A DNA stretch of 64,000 nt from Bog-159 sp963738345. Lineage in GTDB: Bacteria; Acidobacteriota; Terriglobia; Bryobacterales; Bryobacteraceae. The stretch spans positions 4,340,001 to 4,404,000 of the forward strand of contig CAVTWI010000002.1 of the NCBI GenBank assembly GCA_963738345.1. Direction: 5' to 3'. Positions 42,199 to 51,551 of the stretch are shown here, piece by piece. The position numbers were made by a program, and so were the translations under genes. Each line of letters starts with the position of its first letter. Within the stretch, counting starts at the first letter, position 1. A model generated the notes under the pieces. That model had not been told where the DNA came from. It made no database searches and saw nothing but the letters and a program-made list of their open reading frames with translations.

Positions 42199-44585
42199 AA
42201 CGCACCGTCAAGCGTGCCACTAAATGGCTGGCCATCGCGCTGGCGCTTGCTGCTGGTGATCGGCATCGCCGCGCCATACTTCAGCGGCAACCGCTTTGCG
42301 CCACGTATTCGGGCTGCGCTCGAAAGCGCGCTGGGCCGCAAAGTCGAGATGGGGGCGATGCATTTCAGCCTCTTCGCCGGGCCCGGGCTTTTCGAGTCGA
42401 TAACGTAGTGATCCACGAGAACCCCGCCATCGGTATTGAGCCCATCGCCTATGTGGGATCGCTCGAAGCCGTGCCGCGCCTGGCATCGCTGTTCGGCGGT
42501 CACCTGGAATTCGCGTCCATGCGGCTGGACGATGCGAGATCAACGTCGGCCAAAACCGGTGGGCCCTCCGAGCCGGGGCGCTGGAATTTCGAGCCGCTGC
42601 TGAGCCGTTCGGTCATCCGCGCTATCCCGGAACTGCACGTGCGCTCGGGGCGCATCAATTTCAAGTTCGGCGACACCAAGTCGGTCTTCTATCTCACTAG
42701 CACCGACCTGGACATCGCCCCGCCCTCGCTCGGCGCAGCGGCCTGGAACGTCGATTTACCGGCGAACCGGCCCGTACCGACAAGCCCGCGCACGGGTTCG
42801 GCGAATTCATCGCCCGCGGGCGCTGGACGCAGACCGGCGCGGGGACGGCTGGATCTGGACGTCCGCCTGGAAAAGAGCGAGATCAGCGAGATCGTGGCGC
42901 TGCTGCACGGGTCGACGCCGGTATTCACGGGACCGTTTCGGCCCGCATGCATATGGCCGGGCCGCTCGACGATATCCGGATTTCGGGCAGACATGAACAT
43001 GAAGGATGTACATCGTTGGGACCGCATGCCGCCTTACGGGCAGAGTTGGCCTGTGCGCCTGGCGGGCCGATTGAATGTGCCCGCGCAGACGTAGAAATGG
43101 AATCGACCACGGCGGGGGGCGAGACACTTCCGCTGGCGGTGCGGTTCCGTTGTACCGATTATTTATCGCAGCCGCATTGGGGCATTGCGCTGAACTGGAA
43201 TCGCTTTCCCGCCGGGCCCGTGCTCGATCTGGCCCGCCACATGGGCGCCGACCTTCCTCCCAAACTGAATATGACCGGTTCGCTCGACGGCGTGCTTGGG
43301 ATACACGGGGCAAGGGACGCTGCAGGGCGTGCTCGATTTTCACGATACTTCGGTAGCAATGCCGGACTCTCCGCCGGTCCGTTCCGCTGCGGCGCGCGTA
43401 GTGTTCGATAGCGGCCATGCCAAACTGGCGCCAGTTGAAGTGCGGACGGCGCAGGATGAAACGGCGCTACTGGTAGCGGACTACGATTGGAAAGCGCAAT
43501 CCCTGGATCTGACGATCTCAACCGACGCCATGCGCGTGGAATCGTTGCGCGCGCAATCCGCACTGGCTGCGATACCTTGGCTCGACCAGGTTTCAAGCGG
43601 CACGTGGAAGGGCCAGCTTCGTTACCAGATCGTGCCGCCCGCCCGCGCAGCAGGTTTCCGCGACAGCGGCGCTGGCGCTATTCAAGACGGGTTGGACGGG
43701 CACGATCGACCTGCAGGATGCCAGTTTTCCGCTGCCCGGGCTTGCCGACCCGGTGACGGTGGGTTCGGCAACCGCCCACATTGATGGCGCACGCGTCGGG
43801 TTAGACCGCATCCGCGCGCAGGCCGGCGATGTGGCGATTCAGGGCGATTATAGGTACGAGCCGCAGACGGCGCGTCCGCACCGTTTGCACATCAAGATTG
43901 CGGAGGCGGATGCGGCGGAACTGGAACGCCTGCTACCCCAACGCTGCTGCCACAATCGCGGGTTGATTGCACGCGCGCTTAGCCTGGGCCGCCCGACGCT
44001 ACCGGAATGGCTGGCAGACCGGCACTTGGACGCTACCGTGCAGATAGGGACACTGCATTTGGCTGGCGCGGAAGTGACCGGACTGCAGACCCATCTGCTA
44101 TGGGACGTCACCAAGGCCGAGTTTTCGGATATCCGCGGGACATTGGACAACGGGCGCGTTAGCGGGGAGTTGGCGGTGGGCCTGCGCGGGAACCGCCCGA
44201 CCTATCGCCTCGAAGCGCAGGCGAAAGGCGTGGAGTGGAAAAGCGGGAAACTGGATGCCGCGACTTTGCTGGAATCGAGCGGCACGGGCGGGAGCTACTG
44301 GCGCGCCTGCATGCCACTGGTACGTTCGCCGCGCGCGGGGTAGAGATGGATGCTCTGCCAGACCTCGAAAGCGTTTCCGGTACCTACGATCTGGCATGGG
44401 CACAGACCGCGGCTCTGCTGCACTTCACGGATTTGCAACTCGTATCGGGCGACGAAACTTATACCGGCCAGGGCGGTACCCAACCAGATGGCCGCCTGTT
44501 GTTCTTACTGACCAGCGGGACCAAGCAGATGCACATGAGCGGCACGCTGGCGCAGTTGCGCGTCGACCAGCCCGAAGTCCGCTAA
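42195..44585 (+). CDS. AsmA-like membrane-anchored protein (many frameshifts)
   Basis: The start MKRTVKRATKWLAIALALA, followed in the next frame by LLLVIGIAAPYFSGNRFAPR, gives one N-terminal membrane helix. IRAALESALGRKVEMGAMHF and LFAGPGLF is the AsmA N-terminal signature. Long beta-rich stretches follow (NVVIHENPAIGIEPIAYVGS; TAHIDGARVGLDRIRAQAGD; GQGGTQPDGRLLFLLTSG). AsmA-like proteins span the periplasm and are linked to lipid transport or outer-membrane assembly. At least ten frame changes are required, more than anywhere else in the window. It overlaps the mocA stop, but a functional link is not obvious. Confidence 0.7.
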
Positions 44586-44622
44586 GCAAATTTCCCTTAC
44601 AAAACTTTTCCATCCCGATCCC

Positions 44623-44658
44623 TTGACATTTTTGTTCGATAGTACTAATTATTTAGTA
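44623..44658 (+). promoter_or_regulatory. blaI promoter with overlapping BlaI-type operator
   Basis: TTGACA (44623-44628), 17-base spacer, TAATTA (44646-44651). A perfect dyad TACTAA-TTAT-TTAGTA occupies 44643-44658, covering the -10 box and the A of the start codon. BlaI/MecI repressors bind TACA/TGTA-type dyads in such places. The predicted start point coincides with the ATG. Confidence 0.7.
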
Positions 44659-45034
44659 TGCGACCGCCGAGCAAGACTCTAACCGAGCAGGAACTGGAAA
44701 TCATGAAGGTAGTTTGGGAACTGCCCGACGGCCACCGTGCGGGAGGTATACGAAGCGCTGCTCGAGCGCCGCAAGGTGGCCTACACCACGGTCATGACCA
44801 TGATGAAGATCCTGGAACAGAAGGGATACCTGATCCGCAAGCAGGTGGACCGCGCGTATGTGTACCGGCCGGCGCAACCCAAGAAGCGGGTGATCCGCGC
44901 GATGGTGCGGGATTTTGTCAATCGCGTATTCAACGGTTCGGCGGAGCCTTTGCTGGTACACCTGATCGAAGACAAGCGGCTGACGGACGGAGGAGATTGA
45001 GGAGATCCGGCGGCTGATCGGGGAGCGATTATGA
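44658..45034 (+). CDS. BlaI/MecI/CopY family transcriptional repressor (two frameshifts)
   Basis: About 125 residues. LTEQELEIMKVVWELPDG begins the winged helix; after a shift near 44735 it continues TVREVYEALLERRKVAYTTV, MTMMKILEQKGYLIRKQVDR and YVYRPAQPKKRVIRAMVRDF. A second shift near 44985 restores EEIEEIRRLIGERL, which ends at TGA 45032-45034 inside the next ATG. BlaI dimers repress until cleaved by the partner BlaR1-type M56 peptidase, which is encoded directly downstream. The gene probably represses itself through the dyad at its own start. Confidence 0.88.
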
Positions 45035-46809
45035 ACGCGGGATATTGGCTGGGCAATCTGGCGGCGTGGAGCGCGCAGATGGCAGCGGTAGTGGCGGCGG
45101 CGGGCATGGCGGCGTGGCTCTTCGGTTTACGCGCGCCGCGCATTCGCCTGGCGTATTGGCAGGTGTTGCTGGGTATCTGTCTGTTGCTGCCGGCGGTGGA
45201 ACCATGGCGGCGCGCGCTCGATTCCGATATTCAAATCACCACTGGAATTGCTACCGCGGTTGCTGGGCGGCGGGCGCCCGTGCATCTGCCATGGCGCGAG
45301 GCGCTACTGCTGATCATGGCTGCGGGATGCGCGGGCCGGGCGATCTGGCTGGCGGCGGGGCTGGGCAAATTGCGGCGATGGCGAAGGGACGCCAAGGCGT
45401 ACGCGCCGCTGCCCGCGCGCCTTGCCGAATTGCGCGAGGCGATCGCGCCGGAGGCGACGGTGCAACTCTCGGCGGCGGTGTCGGGCCCGGTCACCTTCGG
45501 ATGGCGGCGGCCGGTAGTGATGCTGCCGGACGAATTTCAGGATTTGCCTGCGGCGATCCAGGAAGCCGTGGTGTGCCATGAGTTACTGCATGTGCGCCGG
45601 GGCGATTGGATGGTGACGCTGGTGGAGCAGGCCATACGGGCGGCTCTGTGGTTCCATCCGGCAGTGTGGTGGGTGATCGGGCAGATCCAACTGACGCGCG
45701 AACAGACAGTCGATAGCGAGGTGGTGGCGCTCACGCGGAACCGGCAACAGTATTTGAACGCCCTGCTGGCGATGGCGGGAGACCGGCCCGCATTGGATCT
45801 GGCGCCGGCAGCTTTGTTTTTGAGGAAGCGGCATCTGAAGAATCGGGTGGCGCTGTTATTGAAGGAGAATACCATGTCGAAACGTAAGCTTATATCTTTC
45901 TGCGCTACCAGTTGCGGAGTTTTGTTGGCCGCCGGCTGGTTGGCGCTCCACACATTCCCGTTAAAAGCGGCGCCGGTTCCGCAGGACGAATCGGGAAAAC
46001 TGCTGCATAGCGTGCCGCCCGTTTATCCGGAAGCGGCGCGGGCGAAACACATTGAAGGGGCGGTCACGATGGAGGTCCACATCGATGGTGAAGGCCATGT
46101 GACCGACGCGAAGGTGTTGAGCGGGGCGGAGGAACTGCGCAGCGCGGCGCTGGCGGCGATTTTGCAGTGGCACTATTCGCCAAAAGCGATGACGCTGCCC
46201 ACCACCACGCAAGTGACTATGACTTTCAAGCTACCCGCAGGCCCCGCGCCCGCCGCGCCGCCCGATACCATGCTGGAAGGCAAGCGGTTGACGCTTGAGG
46301 GCATCACGGTTGAGGGACTGGCGCCCGCGGCCCGCGAGGAACTCCTGCAACGCATGCCGGTTCATCAGGGGGACGTCCTGGATGCCCAGGGGATGCGCGA
46401 TGCAACGGCGGCAGTCCAGGCGTTTGACGAGCACTTGCGTTTGGTTTTGCTGCTCAATCCAGCCGACGAAAACTCCGGGCGGCTACGCGTCATGCTGCCG
46501 CCTGCCGGTACGGACGTGAAGCGTCTCCGTGTCGGCGGGAACGTGCAGCAAGCCAAGTTGATCACGAAGGTACAGCCCGTTTATCCGGCGGAGGCAAAGG
46601 CGCAGCGGATTCAGGGAATCGTCAAGCTGCAGGCCACTCTGGGTAGAGACGGCAAGGTCGAGAATTTGGAAGTGCTCAGCGGCGATCCGCTATTGGCGGC
46701 CGCGGCGATCGAGGCGGTGCGGCAGTGGCAGTATCAGACCACGCTGCTCAACGGCGACCCAGTGGAAGTGGTCACGCAGGTGGATGTGAATTTCACGTTG
46801 TCGCAATAG
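45031..46809 (+). CDS. BlaR1-like M56 metallopeptidase fused to TonB-C, POTRA-like and TonB-C domains
   Basis: 592 residues. Residues 1-280 are the M56 membrane peptidase with several N-terminal helices and zinc motif H183-E184-L-L-H187 (VVCHELLHVRRGD). A membrane helix lies near 288-308. Two TonB C-terminal-like domains follow: VPPVYPEAARAKHIEGAVTM (from about 328) and VQPVYPAEAKAQRIQGIVKL (from about 510). Between them is a POTRA-like segment (EGLAPAAREELLQRMPVHQG). No penicillin-binding sensor is present, so the inducer is not a classical beta-lactam recognised by BlaR1. It likely senses the periplasm and relieves the BlaI repressor encoded before it. Confidence 0.85.
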   Translation: MNAGYWLGNLAAWSAQMAAVVAAAGMAAWLFGLRAPRIRLAYWQVLLGICLLLPAVEPWRRALDSDIQITTGIATAVAGRRAPVHLPWREALLLIMAAGCAGRAIWLAAGLGKLRRWRRDAKAYAPLPARLAELREAIAPEATVQLSAAVSGPVTFGWRRPVVMLPDEFQDLPAAIQEAVVCHELLHVRRGDWMVTLVEQAIRAALWFHPAVWWVIGQIQLTREQTVDSEVVALTRNRQQYLNALLAMAGDRPALDLAPAALFLRKRHLKNRVALLLKENTMSKRKLISFCATSCGVLLAAGWLALHTFPLKAAPVPQDESGKLLHSVPPVYPEAARAKHIEGAVTMEVHIDGEGHVTDAKVLSGAEELRSAALAAILQWHYSPKAMTLPTTTQVTMTFKLPAGPAPAAPPDTMLEGKRLTLEGITVEGLAPAAREELLQRMPVHQGDVLDAQGMRDATAAVQAFDEHLRLVLLLNPADENSGRLRVMLPPAGTDVKRLRVGGNVQQAKLITKVQPVYPAEAKAQRIQGIVKLQATLGRDGKVENLEVLSGDPLLAAAAIEAVRQWQYQTTLLNGDPVEVVTQVDVNFTLSQ

Positions 46810-46824
46810 GCGCTGGCGGATGAA

Positions 46825-48096
46825 TCAGCGTTTGTAAATGACGCCGCCCTTCATGACGAAGGTCACGTTCTGGAGGGCGGCGATATCTTTTAGGGGATCG
46901 CCGGGGACCGCTACGATATCCGCCAGGTAGCCCGGCTTCAGCGCACCCATCTGGTCCTGCCAGCCGAGCACTTTCGCACCGTTCAATGTTCCCGCCTGTA
47001 GCGCCGCGAGTGGAGTCATTCCGTATTTCACCATCAACACGAATTCGCGGGCCTGCGTGCCGTGGGGGAACGGGCCCACATCAGAGCCAATGGCCATGGG
47101 GACGCCTGCGGCAAGCTGCGCCCGAAACTGAGTGGCGTGGTATTCGATCATGGCGCGCTCGCGCTGGGCGGCTTGCGGCGAGGCCGCGTGGTCAGCAAAA
47201 TATTCGAAGATCGTAAACGTGGGCACGGCGAAGATCTGCTTTTCGCGCATCAGGCGCATGGTTTCATCGCTCAGTTGCAGGGCGTGATCGATGGAGACAA
47301 CGCCGGCGCGGGCGGCATACAGCGTCCCCGGTTCTCCGGTGGCATGTACGGCGATGCGCTTACCCACGCGCGCGGCTTCCTCCACCGCGGCGCGCAATTC
47401 GGCTTCGGTGTATTGAAAGGGCGCGGAGAATCTCCCGTCATGGATGGCGTCGCGTCCGGTTTCGTAGACCTTGATGAAGTCAGCGCCCTCCTTAAACTGA
47501 TCGCGGATCACGGTCACCAGTTCGGCGGCGTTATTTGCCCAGGTGGCGTTGGGCAGAACATGTTGCGCGGGGTTATAGCCGATGGCGTCCTCATGGCCGC
47601 CGAGGATGTCGACGGCATTGCCGCTGATGCGCAGGCGGGGTCCGGGCAGCATGCCTTTATCGATGGCGTCACGGACGGCGGTATCGGCGGAGCCTGCGCC
47701 CTCGGTGCCCATGTCGCGTTCGGCGGTGAAGCCGGCCATCAGGTCCGCTTTGGCGGCGAGTAGCGCGATGATGGTGCGCTGCGGAACCGACTCCTGAACC
47801 GTTTGCAAGTCCTCGGCGCCAGGATGCAGGAAGAGGTGCACGTGCGCGTCGATCAGACCCGGTAGCAAGGTGCGGTCGCCCAGTTCGACGATTTCGGCGG
47901 ACGGCGGATGCGTAACTGTGGCACCCATCGCTACGATGCGTTCGCCGGTAACCAGGATTTCGCCAGGCGCGAGCATCTTCCCGGATTCGATATCGAGGAC
48001 GCGCGCGGCGCGCAGGACCGTGGATGTTTGGGCGCAAGCGGCGGTGGCGAGCAGCAGGGCCGCGCAGAGCCGGAGGGTAGACGTGAAGTCGGTCAT
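46825..48096 (-). CDS. Secreted metal-dependent amidohydrolase, imidazolonepropionase-like
   Basis: 423 residues with a signal peptide (LCAALLLATAACA). Metal ligands of the amidohydrolase barrel are seen: HVH in GLIDAHVHLFLHP, the bridging Lys in FIKVYETG, H in IAVHATGEPG, H in VVSIDHALQL and D in MAIGSDVGPFPHG. The C-terminal LKPGYLADIVAVPGDPL closes the composite beta domain. The family includes prolidases and Xaa-Pro or N-acyl hydrolases, and the substrate is unknown. Its ATG overlaps the stop of the alcohol dehydrogenase gene. Confidence 0.88.
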   Translation of the reverse strand: MTDFTSTLRLCAALLLATAACAQTSTVLRAARVLDIESGKMLAPGEILVTGERIVAMGATVTHPPSAEIVELGDRTLLPGLIDAHVHLFLHPGAEDLQTVQESVPQRTIIALLAAKADLMAGFTAERDMGTEGAGSADTAVRDAIDKGMLPGPRLRISGNAVDILGGHEDAIGYNPAQHVLPNATWANNAAELVTVIRDQFKEGADFIKVYETGRDAIHDGRFSAPFQYTEAELRAAVEEAARVGKRIAVHATGEPGTLYAARAGVVSIDHALQLSDETMRLMREKQIFAVPTFTIFEYFADHAASPQAAQRERAMIEYHATQFRAQLAAGVPMAIGSDVGPFPHGTQAREFVLMVKYGMTPLAALQAGTLNGAKVLGWQDQMGALKPGYLADIVAVPGDPLKDIAALQNVTFVMKGGVIYKR

Positions 48097-49052
48097 GATG
48101 TCGATGTTAGCAGCACCTTCATGGCGCTCTTTTGCGCGGCATGTTCGAAGGCGCGCGGCGCTTGCGCCAACGGATACTGCTCGGAAATCATCTGGTCGAC
48201 GGGGATCAGATTGCGGTTCAGCAGATCGAGCGCGGGTTCGAAGCGGCCGCAGCGCGATCCGACCAGCGTGATTTCGTTAACGATCACCGGCGCGGTATCC
48301 ACGCCGACCAAACCGTGCATGGTGGATTTCAAAATCACCGTGCCGCGCGGGCGCGTCATGCGCACCGCCTGGCGCAGACCTTCGGGCGAACCGGTAGCGT
48401 CCACCACCCAATCGTAGGCCATCTCCGGAACGGTTGTGGCGACGGCTTCGGTATCGACACCGGCGCGGCCGGCGATCCGCAGTTTCTCGGGGTGATGCCC
48501 GAACTGGTGGACGCGGTAGCCATAGGCGTTCAGGACCAAGGCAATCAGCAGTCCGAGTTTGCCATCGCCCATCACGGCGATTTGGGAGGAGCAGGGCAGC
48601 GCCACCTGATCCAGAATTTCGCAGGCGGCGGCCAGCGGTTCCACGAAGACGGCGCGTGCGGTGGGCAGGGTATCCGGTAGGATGTGGAGGTTGCGCTCGG
48701 GGAGCGTCAGGTATTCGCGGAATGCTCCGGGATGTTTGACGATGCCGAGAACGGTGCGCTGGGGGCAATGGCGGCCGAGTCCGCGGCGGCACCATTCGCA
48801 ATCGTGGCAAGGCAGATTAATTTCGCCGACCACGCGGCGACCCACCAAGGCGGGCGATCCAGCCTCGATTACTTCACCGACGAATTCATGTCCGGGCGTG
48901 CCGGCGAAGCCGTAATAGCCGCGCTGCAGTTCGAGATCGGTATTGCAGATGCCGCCGCAGAGCAGGCGGATGAGGGCAAAACCCGCTGGCGGATGCGGGC
49001 GAGGCTGGTCGCGTAATGAAACGCGCCCGTCTTCCAGGTGAACGGCAACCAT
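48093..49052 (-). CDS. Zinc-dependent alcohol dehydrogenase, MDR family
   Basis: 319 residues from ATG 49052 (MVAVHLEDGRVSL). The catalytic zinc uses C in CGGICNTDLEL, H-E in GTPGHEFVGEV and a later E (FVEPLAAACEI). The structural zinc uses four Cys in LPCHDCEWCRRGLGRHC. The nucleotide fold has VMGDGKLGLLIALVL. It resembles sorbitol/threonine dehydrogenase-like members with a slightly reduced loop. It is coupled to the amidohydrolase downstream (ATGA overlap). Confidence 0.88.
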   Translation of the reverse strand: MVAVHLEDGRVSLRDQPRPHPPAGFALIRLLCGGICNTDLELQRGYYGFAGTPGHEFVGEVIEAGSPALVGRRVVGEINLPCHDCEWCRRGLGRHCPQRTVLGIVKHPGAFREYLTLPERNLHILPDTLPTARAVFVEPLAAACEILDQVALPCSSQIAVMGDGKLGLLIALVLNAYGYRVHQFGHHPEKLRIAGRAGVDTEAVATTVPEMAYDWVVDATGSPEGLRQAVRMTRPRGTVILKSTMHGLVGVDTAPVIVNEITLVGSRCGRFEPALDLLNRNLIPVDQMISEQYPLAQAPRAFEHAAQKSAMKVLLTSTS

Positions 49053-49090
49053 GCTGGTTAGTATATCCCTCACCGCTATAATTGAGTTTC

Positions 49091-50401
49091 ATGCACTGCC
49101 GAACTGATTTGCTTTGAGGAGCGCTGCCGCGCGCGGTTCCCGATGACCGAGGTGATCTACAACTGTCCGCGCTGCGGCGGGTTGCTGGAGGCGTGGTATC
49201 CGCCAGCCGGGCAACGCCCGCGGAGTTGAAGCGCACCTGGCGCGAGCGGCGCATGTCGAACGCCGCGATCGACCAAAGCGGCGTGTGGCGCTATCGCGAG
49301 ATCATTCCCGTTCCTGCGAATCATACGAGCGCAGTGGTCACGCTGCGGGAAGGAAACACGCCGCTGCTCGACGCGCCGCGCGCCGCGGCATTATGGCGGA
49401 CTGGACGCGCATCACGTTCAAGCATCAGGGCTTCAATCCCACCGGATCGTTCAAAGACAATGGCATGACGTGCGGCGTTGCGCAGGCGCTGCGGCTTGGG
49501 GATGTCGCGCGTGGCGTGCGTCTCGACGGGCAACACGTCCGCATCCATGGCCGCATATGCCAGCGCGGCCGGGCTCGATCCGATCGTCTTCATTCCGCAC
49601 GGCAATATCTCCTACGGCAAGCTGGCGCAGGCGCTCGAATACGGCGCCAAGACCTTGCAGGTGGAGGCGAATTTCGATCAGATCCTGGCGCTGGTGCGTA
49701 CGCTGGCGGAGCGGCTGGGAATCTATCTGCTGAATTCGATCAATCCGTTTCGCATTGAGGGACAGAAGACGATCATCGTGGAAATGCTGGACCAGCGCGA
49801 CTGGAATCCGCCGGATTGGATTGTGCTTCCGGGCGGCAATTTGGGCAACACAGCGGCTTTCGGCAAGGCGCTGCGCGAACTGCAGGCGCTGGGCTTCATC
49901 GACCGGATGCCGAAGCTGGCGGTGATTCAAGCGGAAGGATCGGCTCCCTTCTACGAACTGATGCACGCGCCGGAGGCGGGTTTCCACGCGGTGGGCCATC
50001 CGGAAACTCTGGCGACCGCGATTAAGATTGGCGATCCGGTATCGTGGCCGAAGGCGCTGCGGGAAGTCGTCTGCTCGGGCGGGGTGGTGGAGAAAGTAAG
50101 CGAGCAGGAGATCGCGGATGCCAAGGCAGTGATCGGGCGGTGCGGAATCGGGTGCGAGCCGGCGTCGGCGGCGACACTGGCGGGCATTCGTAAGTTAGTT
50201 TCGGCTGGCGTAATGCAACATAGCGCGGATGTGGTGGCTGTACTTACTGGAAATTTGTTAAAAGATCCGGATTATATTTATCGATATCACACAGGTACGT
50301 TGCAGGCGCCCAATGGCGATGCGATTGAATCACGCTTTGGTAATGGGCCTTCCGTGGTGCCTAACGATGCGGATCGGATCGCCGCGATCTTACAGGGGTA
50401 G
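49091..50401 (+). CDS. thrC: Threonine synthase (frameshifts)
   Basis: The N-terminal zinc-ribbon piece has ICFEERCRARFPMTEVIYNC and PRCGGLLEAWYPP. Then come VVTLREGNTPLLDAPR, the PLP lysine in GFNPTGSFKDNGMT, the phosphate loop VACVSTGNTSASMAAYASA and WIVLPGGNLGNTAAFGKAL, ending ADRIAAILQG. About four single-base shifts are needed, near 49105, 49200, 49400 and 49500. The enzyme converts O-phosphohomoserine to threonine. It is a lone gene divergent from the alcohol dehydrogenase; other thr genes are not in the window. Confidence 0.9.
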
Positions 50402-50470
50402 TATTACTACCAGCCCATACCCCCGAAGTGGTATTGCGCGGTATCAGTACTATTTGATAAAGATGACTTT

Positions 50471-50644
50471 ATGGGCGCTCGAGAGTGCATGGGTAATTCA
50501 CCCAATAATACGAAAGCTGTCGACAAACAGTTAGCGGAGCTTTATTCGCGGCGGTCGGCCGTGGAAAACCTAATTCGTTCCTTGGAAAGCTATGCGACGT
50601 GCTTAGCTAAGAATGGGCGGCGCGCGCGGGAAAAAAGCGCCTGA
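50471..50644 (+). CDS. Small conserved-looking hypothetical protein
   Basis: 57 residues from ATG 50471 (or 39 or more from 50489): MGARECMGNSPNNTKAVDKQ, LAELYSRRSAVENLIRSLES and YATCLAKNGRRAREKSA. The middle is a regular amphipathic helix with charged ends. Short proteins of this look (helical, RRSAVENLIRSLE-like) recur in Solibacter-type genomes, from memory and unverified. No strong ribosome site. The end overlaps the 3' end of the convergent TlpA-like gene by 38 bases. Confidence 0.45.
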   Translation: MGARECMGNSPNNTKAVDKQLAELYSRRSAVENLIRSLESYATCLAKNGRRAREKSA

Positions 50645-51551
50645 TTTGGGCGGCCAACGCATCATAGCTCATGGCGCCCGGATGGTACAGGCGTACGATG
50701 CCCGCAGCATCCACTAGGACCAGAGTAGGGGTTGTACTGCAACCGTAGTGGTCGAAGTTACCGCTACTTACCGGAACGGCCATATTTCCGAGTGGCGCAT
50801 AATACTGCTGGCGGATCTGATCTACATAACGCATTTCGACGGCCGGCGCGGCATCTGCATCGGCGGTGTATCCATAAAGCTGGGTAGGTCCGACCAGGAC
50901 CAGACCCTTGGGACCGTATTCTGACATCAACTTAGCGAGGATGGGTACTTCCGCTTTACAGTCCACGCACCAGTGCGCCCAAAAGAAGAGCAGGACCGGG
51001 TGTCCTCTCAACGCCGTAAGCGGTTGCGGCCGCGCCCCCAGGAATTGTGCGGTGTCGAGCGGCGGCGCCGGTTTTCCTTCCATGGTCAGCAGATTGATGT
51101 TCTTTTGGATGCGAGGCGCGATAGGCGATCCGGCCCAGGTGGCTAGTTCCGATTTCAGCCAGGTTACGGCTTGGGGGCGCTGTCCAGTGGCGGCCAGCAC
51201 CTGCGCGTGAACTTCGATGGCCGCGCCCAGCGCCGTAACAAGCGGAGCGTCACCGGTGCCGTGGCTTTTCAGAAAATCGATCGACAGTTGGCGCGCTTCA
51301 GTGGCGTACTTGTCGGCGCGGTCGAATTGTTTGCCGTCGAGGGCGCCGCGCGCCAACCAGGATAGGGCTTCGAGGAACTCGGGCGTGATTCCGGCGGAGG
51401 CGCGATAGCCTTGCATTCGCCGGTCGGCTAGCGCGAAGTTGCGAGTGGCGATGGCAGTACGCACCTCGCCCACGATGTCGACGGCCGCAGCCTGCGCGCG
51501 CGGCCCGCACGCCAGCATGAAAGCCAGCACCGCTGTTTGCCAAGCCTTCAT
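50607..51551 (-). CDS. Secreted TlpA/ResA-like thioredoxin-domain protein
   Basis: 314 residues with a signal peptide (MKAWQTAVLAFMLACGPRAQ). Residues about 25-150 are helical, TPR-like (NFALADRRMQGYRA, QFDRADKYATEARQLSIDFL). Residues about 165-310 are a thioredoxin fold with WCVDC as the CxxC motif in LLFFWAHWCVDCKAEVPIL and the cis-Pro loop STTPTLVLVDAAG. It probably reduces periplasmic disulfides. Its start overlaps the stop of the LysR gene by four bases. Confidence 0.85.
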   Translation of the reverse strand: MKAWQTAVLAFMLACGPRAQAAAVDIVGEVRTAIATRNFALADRRMQGYRASAGITPEFLEALSWLARGALDGKQFDRADKYATEARQLSIDFLKSHGTGDAPLVTALGAAIEVHAQVLAATGQRPQAVTWLKSELATWAGSPIAPRIQKNINLLTMEGKPAPPLDTAQFLGARPQPLTALRGHPVLLFFWAHWCVDCKAEVPILAKLMSEYGPKGLVLVGPTQLYGYTADADAAPAVEMRYVDQIRQQYYAPLGNMAVPVSSGNFDHYGCSTTPTLVLVDAAGIVRLYHPGAMSYDALAAQIRRFFPARAAHS

